DNA from: Oleiphilus sp.
Lineage (GTDB): Bacteria > Pseudomonadota > Gammaproteobacteria > Pseudomonadales > Oleiphilaceae
DNA: 64,000 nt
Direction: 5' to 3'
Assembly: GCA_006212045.1 (NCBI GenBank)
Contig: PZPK01000005.1
Location: forward strand, 1 to 64,000
In this document: positions 59,979 to 64,000 of the stretch, one piece after another
How positions within the stretch are numbered: position 1 is the stretch's first letter
Layout: each line of letters starts with the position of its first letter
Made by a program: the position numbers and the translations under genes
Notes under the pieces: model-generated
The model's input: the letters and a program-made list of their open reading frames with translations, nothing else
Databases searched by the model: none
Told to the model about the DNA's origin: nothing

Positions 59979-60589
59979 AGACCAGAGAACGCATCCTTCA
60001 TAAGAGCCTCGAGCTGTTTAATACCCTGGGGGAACCCAATGTGACGACCCTGCTGATTTCGGATGAGCTGGATATCAGCCCGGGCAATCTCTATTACCAC
60101 TTCAAGAGCAAGATAGATATTCTGTCAGAGCTATTTGACTGGTATGAACACGAAATGCTGGCCTTGCTGGACGTTCCGAATGAACCCATGGACATAGAAG
60201 ACCAATGGTTTTTCCTGCATCTGATTTTCGAAAGCATCGCCCGGTACCGCTTTGTGTATCAGGATGTGGTGAATGTCATGGAGCGACATGAGCGCTTGAA
60301 ACACCGCTTCCAGAAGATCATCACCAAGAAAAAGGCCGCAACGCTCAGCATTCTTTCCAGCCTGCAGACACAGGACAGCCTGCGCGCCAGTGACAGTGAG
60401 ATAGAAGCATTGTGCGAAAATATAATCCTGACGGCGACATTCTGGATCAGCTATGCCATCGTCGCCGGAAAGCACGTTGATGAAAGCGTGCTGTCGCGCG
60501 GCGTCTACCAGGTAATCTCACTCGTTGTGCCTTACCTGGAAGGTGAACAGCGACAGCAACTGCAACAGCTTAAGCAGGCCTACCTGTAA
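59975..60589 (+). CDS. TetR-family transcriptional regulator
   Basis: 'TRERILHKSLELFNTLGEPNVTTLLISDELDISPGNLYYHFKSKIDIL'; ATGA overlap with HD gene. Confidence 0.92.
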   Translation: MKTRERILHKSLELFNTLGEPNVTTLLISDELDISPGNLYYHFKSKIDILSELFDWYEHEMLALLDVPNEPMDIEDQWFFLHLIFESIARYRFVYQDVVNVMERHERLKHRFQKIITKKKAATLSILSSLQTQDSLRASDSEIEALCENIILTATFWISYAIVAGKHVDESVLSRGVYQVISLVVPYLEGEQRQQLQQLKQAYL

Positions 60590-60599
60590 TAGACAGGGC

Positions 60600-61550
60600 T
60601 TACCTCAGCTGCACCGAGCTCCCACCCAGAGCAGCGGTGATGGCCTGCCCCACGGAGACACCCAAAGACTTGGTGAACTGCTCAAAAGGATCAGGCTGTG
60701 GCGTAAAGTCTACAATCTCTTCCGCACCTACAATTTCGCGGGCAACATAGCCGGCACTGCCAAGACCATCGATCAAACCAATTTCCAGCGCCTGCTCGCC
60801 ATTCCAGATCAAACCTGAAAACGTTTGCTCATCGGATTTCAGACGCTCGCCTCTTCCCTCTTTTACCTTATCCACAAACTGTTTGTGCGTTGCACTCAGG
60901 ACACCCTCCCAGAATTCGACTTCATCTTCCTTCTCTTCACTGAACGGATCCAGAAAAGCCTTATGCTTTCCGGCGGTGTACAGACGCCGTTCAACACCTA
61001 TTTTATCCATGGTATCAACGAAGCCAAAGCCACCGGCCACAACGCCAATGGAACCGACCAGGCTTGCCTTGTCGGCATAAATTTCATCGGCCGAAGCGGC
61101 AATATAATACGCGCCCGATGCACCAATATCGCTGATAACGGCATAGACGGGAACGGCAGGATGCAGCGCCCGCAGTCGTTTGACTTCATCATAGACATAC
61201 CCGGCCTGTACAGGACTGCCCCCCGGACTGTTAATTCGCAGTATGACGGCCTTCGTCCCCTTGCTCTCAAAAGCAGCACGCAAACCTGAAACGATAAAAT
61301 CTGCACTGGCCGGCTCCTGGTCGGCAATCACCCCTCTGATATCAACCAATGCGGTGTGCTCACCGGATAACCCAAGCTTTGATTCATTAATATTCTGGCT
61401 CATTAAGCCCAGCAGCATAAACAGGTACAAAAAAGTGAGCAGCTTAAAGAATATCCCCCAACGTCTGGCACGTCGCTGCTCCAATCCGAGCGTCGACACC
61501 ATTTTCTCGATGAGTTTCCATTCTTTGTTCGACATATCTTTAGAATCCAA
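60600..61550 (-). CDS. sppA: S49 signal peptide peptidase
   Basis: 'AVILRINSPGGSPVQAGYVYDEVKRL', 'GASGAYYIAASADEIYADKASLVGSIGVV'. Confidence 0.94.
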   Translation of the reverse strand: MDSKDMSNKEWKLIEKMVSTLGLEQRRARRWGIFFKLLTFLYLFMLLGLMSQNINESKLGLSGEHTALVDIRGVIADQEPASADFIVSGLRAAFESKGTKAVILRINSPGGSPVQAGYVYDEVKRLRALHPAVPVYAVISDIGASGAYYIAASADEIYADKASLVGSIGVVAGGFGFVDTMDKIGVERRLYTAGKHKAFLDPFSEEKEDEVEFWEGVLSATHKQFVDKVKEGRGERLKSDEQTFSGLIWNGEQALEIGLIDGLGSAGYVAREIVGAEEIVDFTPQPDPFEQFTKSLGVSVGQAITAALGGSSVQLR

Positions 61551-61579
61551 AAGTACACTCCTTCAATTTCTGGTACCGG

Positions 61580-62221
61580 TCAGATCAATGTGACCAGCTC
61601 GCTAAAACAACTGATCACTTTTTTCGGCTCCAGGGCTCGCAGCCGCTCCACCGAATGAACACCATAGTTCACAGCAACAGCGGGCATTCCCACCGCACCG
61701 GCCATCATCAAATCATACGTGGTATCACCAACCATCAGCATCTCGTCAAAATCATACTGATAGAAATCCGCGATTTCCCTCAACATCATTGGATCGGGCT
61801 TGGATTTTGTCTCATCAGCACAGCGCTCGATATCGAACAACGGACCCAGACCTGTACTTTGCAGGGCCTTGTTCAATCCATTCCGGCTCTTGCCAGTGGC
61901 GACCGCCAGCCTGACACCTCGCCGCCTGATCTGCTGCAACGACTCCAATACTCTTGGGAAGAGTTTAACCTGTTCAGCGCCAGGCCCAAAAAAATGCCCG
62001 GAATAATACTTGCGCATCTGATCAATCTGCTCTTCATTCAAGTCCGGATAAAGCGTATTAAGCGCCTCACGCATTCCCAGGCCGATGATATTTTTCTTTT
62101 CATCATAGCCAAGATCAGGCAGCCCCATTTGTCTGGCAGCTTCTGAAATACACGCCACAATGTGCGCTTCGGAATCCACCAGGGTTCCATCCCAATCCAA
62201 AATGACGGCTTTGACCTTCAT
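61580..62221 (-). CDS. HAD-IA hydrolase (phosphoglycolate phosphatase-like)
   Basis: 'AVILDWDGTLVDSEAHIV', 'MVGDTTYDLMMAGAVGM'. Confidence 0.92.
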   Translation of the reverse strand: MKVKAVILDWDGTLVDSEAHIVACISEAARQMGLPDLGYDEKKNIIGLGMREALNTLYPDLNEEQIDQMRKYYSGHFFGPGAEQVKLFPRVLESLQQIRRRGVRLAVATGKSRNGLNKALQSTGLGPLFDIERCADETKSKPDPMMLREIADFYQYDFDEMLMVGDTTYDLMMAGAVGMPAVAVNYGVHSVERLRALEPKKVISCFSELVTLI

Positions 62222-63195
62222 GACAAGCCCATGCGCTGCAGGGCCTTGCTGAAGGCCGGATCATATTCAGCTTCGATCTGCATGGGCTCACCATCCGGTA
62301 AGCTGAACTCCAGTGTTCGTGCATGTAGCATTAGCCTGCATTTATCCATGCCCTGTTGTTCCGGTGTACTTTTCTGCAAATACTTACGATCACCTACAAT
62401 CGGGTGCCCGCTGAATGCCGCATGCACTCTTATCTGATGCGTTCTGCCGGTAATAGGCTTGGCTTCCAGGAAACTGAACTCTTTAGTATTGGAAAGGATA
62501 CGAAACTCGGTCTGGCTTGGTTTACCATCCTGCGCCACAAACACCATTCGCTCCCCTGATTTGAGTTCATTCTTGCGCAGCGGCGCGTCGACTGCTTGTC
62601 GATGCCTTGGCCAGCGCCCAAACACAGCCAAGTGGTAGTATTTATTGACCCTGTCCTCACGAAACTGCCTGTGCAAATCTGTCAGCACCGGGCGACTCTT
62701 GGCAATCAGGATACACCCCGACGTGTCCCGGTCGAGACGATGTACCAATTCGAGAAACTGGTTTTCGGAATAGCGCGTTCGCAAGGCTTCTATCAGCCCG
62801 AGCTGCACACCGCTTCCCCCGTGAACCGCCAACCCGGAAGGCTTGTTGATTGCAAGCAAGCCCTTATTCTCAAACAGAATGGCAGCGTCCAGCTGCCTGT
62901 GAAGCTCATCGCTGACAAACAGCTTTTTGTGCGCATTTTCTTCCCTGAAAACAGGAGGAATACGTACCATATCCCCAACTTGCAGCTTGGTCTCAGGCTT
63001 ACAGCGCTTTTTATTTATCCTGACCTCGCCCTTTCGTATGACGCGATAGATTTTTGACTTGGGGACACCTTTGAGAGCGGTAATCAGGAAATTATCGACT
63101 CTTTGAGTCGCATTTTTCTCTGTTATCTCAACAACTTGCACCTGAGGTCTTGGCGAACTGGCAAATGATTCTTTGGTCATGAATGTCCCGAACAC
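62218..63195 (-). CDS. rluC: 23S rRNA pseudouridine synthase RluC
   Basis: S4 domain plus 'ELVHRLDRDTSGCILIAKSR'; divergent from rne. Confidence 0.93.
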   Translation of the reverse strand: MFGTFMTKESFASSPRPQVQVVEITEKNATQRVDNFLITALKGVPKSKIYRVIRKGEVRINKKRCKPETKLQVGDMVRIPPVFREENAHKKLFVSDELHRQLDAAILFENKGLLAINKPSGLAVHGGSGVQLGLIEALRTRYSENQFLELVHRLDRDTSGCILIAKSRPVLTDLHRQFREDRVNKYYHLAVFGRWPRHRQAVDAPLRKNELKSGERMVFVAQDGKPSQTEFRILSNTKEFSFLEAKPITGRTHQIRVHAAFSGHPIVGDRKYLQKSTPEQQGMDKCRLMLHARTLEFSLPDGEPMQIEAEYDPAFSKALQRMGLS

Positions 63196-63577
63196 ACCTC
63201 AATCAGACTGAATACCATACGATTGCCCCACTCTCCTTCTACTCGCCACAAAGTTTGCCGCCAACTGCATTAACTGCTATATTCGCGCGGTGCTGCTGAC
63301 ATCGCCTCGGAACCACGTAGGCCTGATCCAGAAACATTCAGCGGCCGCAAAGCATAGTACAGTGACAAATTTTGGCAATCAAAAAAGCATCAATATTATC
63401 TGAATCACTGGCTTTGCATCAGAATCGCGTACATTGATCAGTCGCCCTGCTCCGGCCAACTGCCGAGATAAAGATAGCGGTGTAACGAAGCTCAACGACG
63501 CGAATCAGGAAACAGAAAATTGGAATCTTTTCGCCGCATGACATTTTGAACATGGCATTGGGCGAAAAGGTAAGTTA

Positions 63578-63650
63578 AATGCGAGAAAGTCGCATTCGGG
63601 TAAGCAGATAAATAATTTTGTACAGGGCGGCCATGGCCGATGAACCTGTA
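63578..63650 (+). promoter_or_regulatory. Structured rne leader
   Basis: Hairpins AATGCGA-gaaag-TCGCATT (63578-63596) and TACAGG...GGCCATGGCC...CCTGTA (63621-63650). Confidence 0.5.
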
Positions 63651-63924
63651 CCGCCGCATTGAGACAAGGCCATTTTAACGCAGCATGTCATGACGACATT
63701 GATCTGCGATAATTTTGTAAGACCAGGTTGCAGTGCGGAAGCATAAAAAATAAACACCTGTTCCAGGTTGGTTCAGCGATTCAGATTCGGAACTCATCGA
63801 GTCATCGCCTACCCAAGAGGTTAAGGTATTTGTTTCCGCTGATGGCATAGCACTTATGCCAGTGGATGCGTTTGCTATTCTGCCCTCCCGTATGCCTCGT
63901 TCTTGAGCAATACGGATTTACTGC

Positions 63925-64000
63925 ATGAAAAGAATGCTAATTAACGCCACTCAATCTGAAGAGTTGCGTGTTGCCCTCGTAGACGGTCAGAAACTATACG
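63925..64000 (+). CDS. rne: Ribonuclease E, 5' end only (runs off the window)
   Basis: '[25 protein letters not shown]' matches the RNase E N-terminus; divergent from rluC. Confidence 0.93.
   Translation, partial: MKRMLINATQSEELRVALVDGQKLY

Noticed and set aside
63575-63757. 60-aa minus ORF in the rne leader
   Set aside because: No family resemblance; region better explained as structured leader.
1-64000. CRISPR arrays, IS elements, prophage, rRNA
   Set aside because: No regularly spaced repeats, transposases, phage structural genes or rRNA sequence seen.

Overview
Chromosomal window from a gammaproteobacterium, with gene order resembling Pseudomonas and relatives. It contains about 65 supported genes, three tRNAs and the 5' end of rne at the right edge. 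Recognisable blocks: phoX-tatABC; a photolyase/DNA-repair block (DASH cryptochrome, a DUF2256 micro-ORF, an FeS photolyase-like protein, cho, and further along uvrC, lexA-sulA); the conserved gacA/uvrY-uvrC-pgsA-tRNA-Gly-Cys-Leu locus; a mobile mystery protein A/B (HTH + Fic) islet next to tRNA-Leu; a REC-CheX + diguanylate cyclase pair; orn, rsgA, HDOD, rhodanese, psd, epmA/efp/epmB, a PilZ-like protein and a degenerate FimX; an RssB/RssC-like pair; and sppA-HAD-rluC divergent from rne. The most unusual signal is in the tRNA spacers at 17.15-17.60 kb. Each spacer upstream of tRNA-Cys and tRNA-Leu carries a 5' fragment of the tRNA that follows it. The Leu spacer also holds a tandem RNA-structure repeat with four AGGA-loop hairpins, two of them maintained by compensatory changes, which resembles CsrA/RsmA-binding sRNAs and lies downstream of gacA on the same strand. 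Two small ORFs below the ORF-track cutoff were found by reading the sequence: a DUF2256 protein (11258-11425) and an RMF-like protein (9602-9772, minus). The ndh leader contains mutually exclusive hairpins, one of which hides the Shine-Dalgarno. No searches or folding programs were run; family names rest on recognised motifs and remembered gene order.
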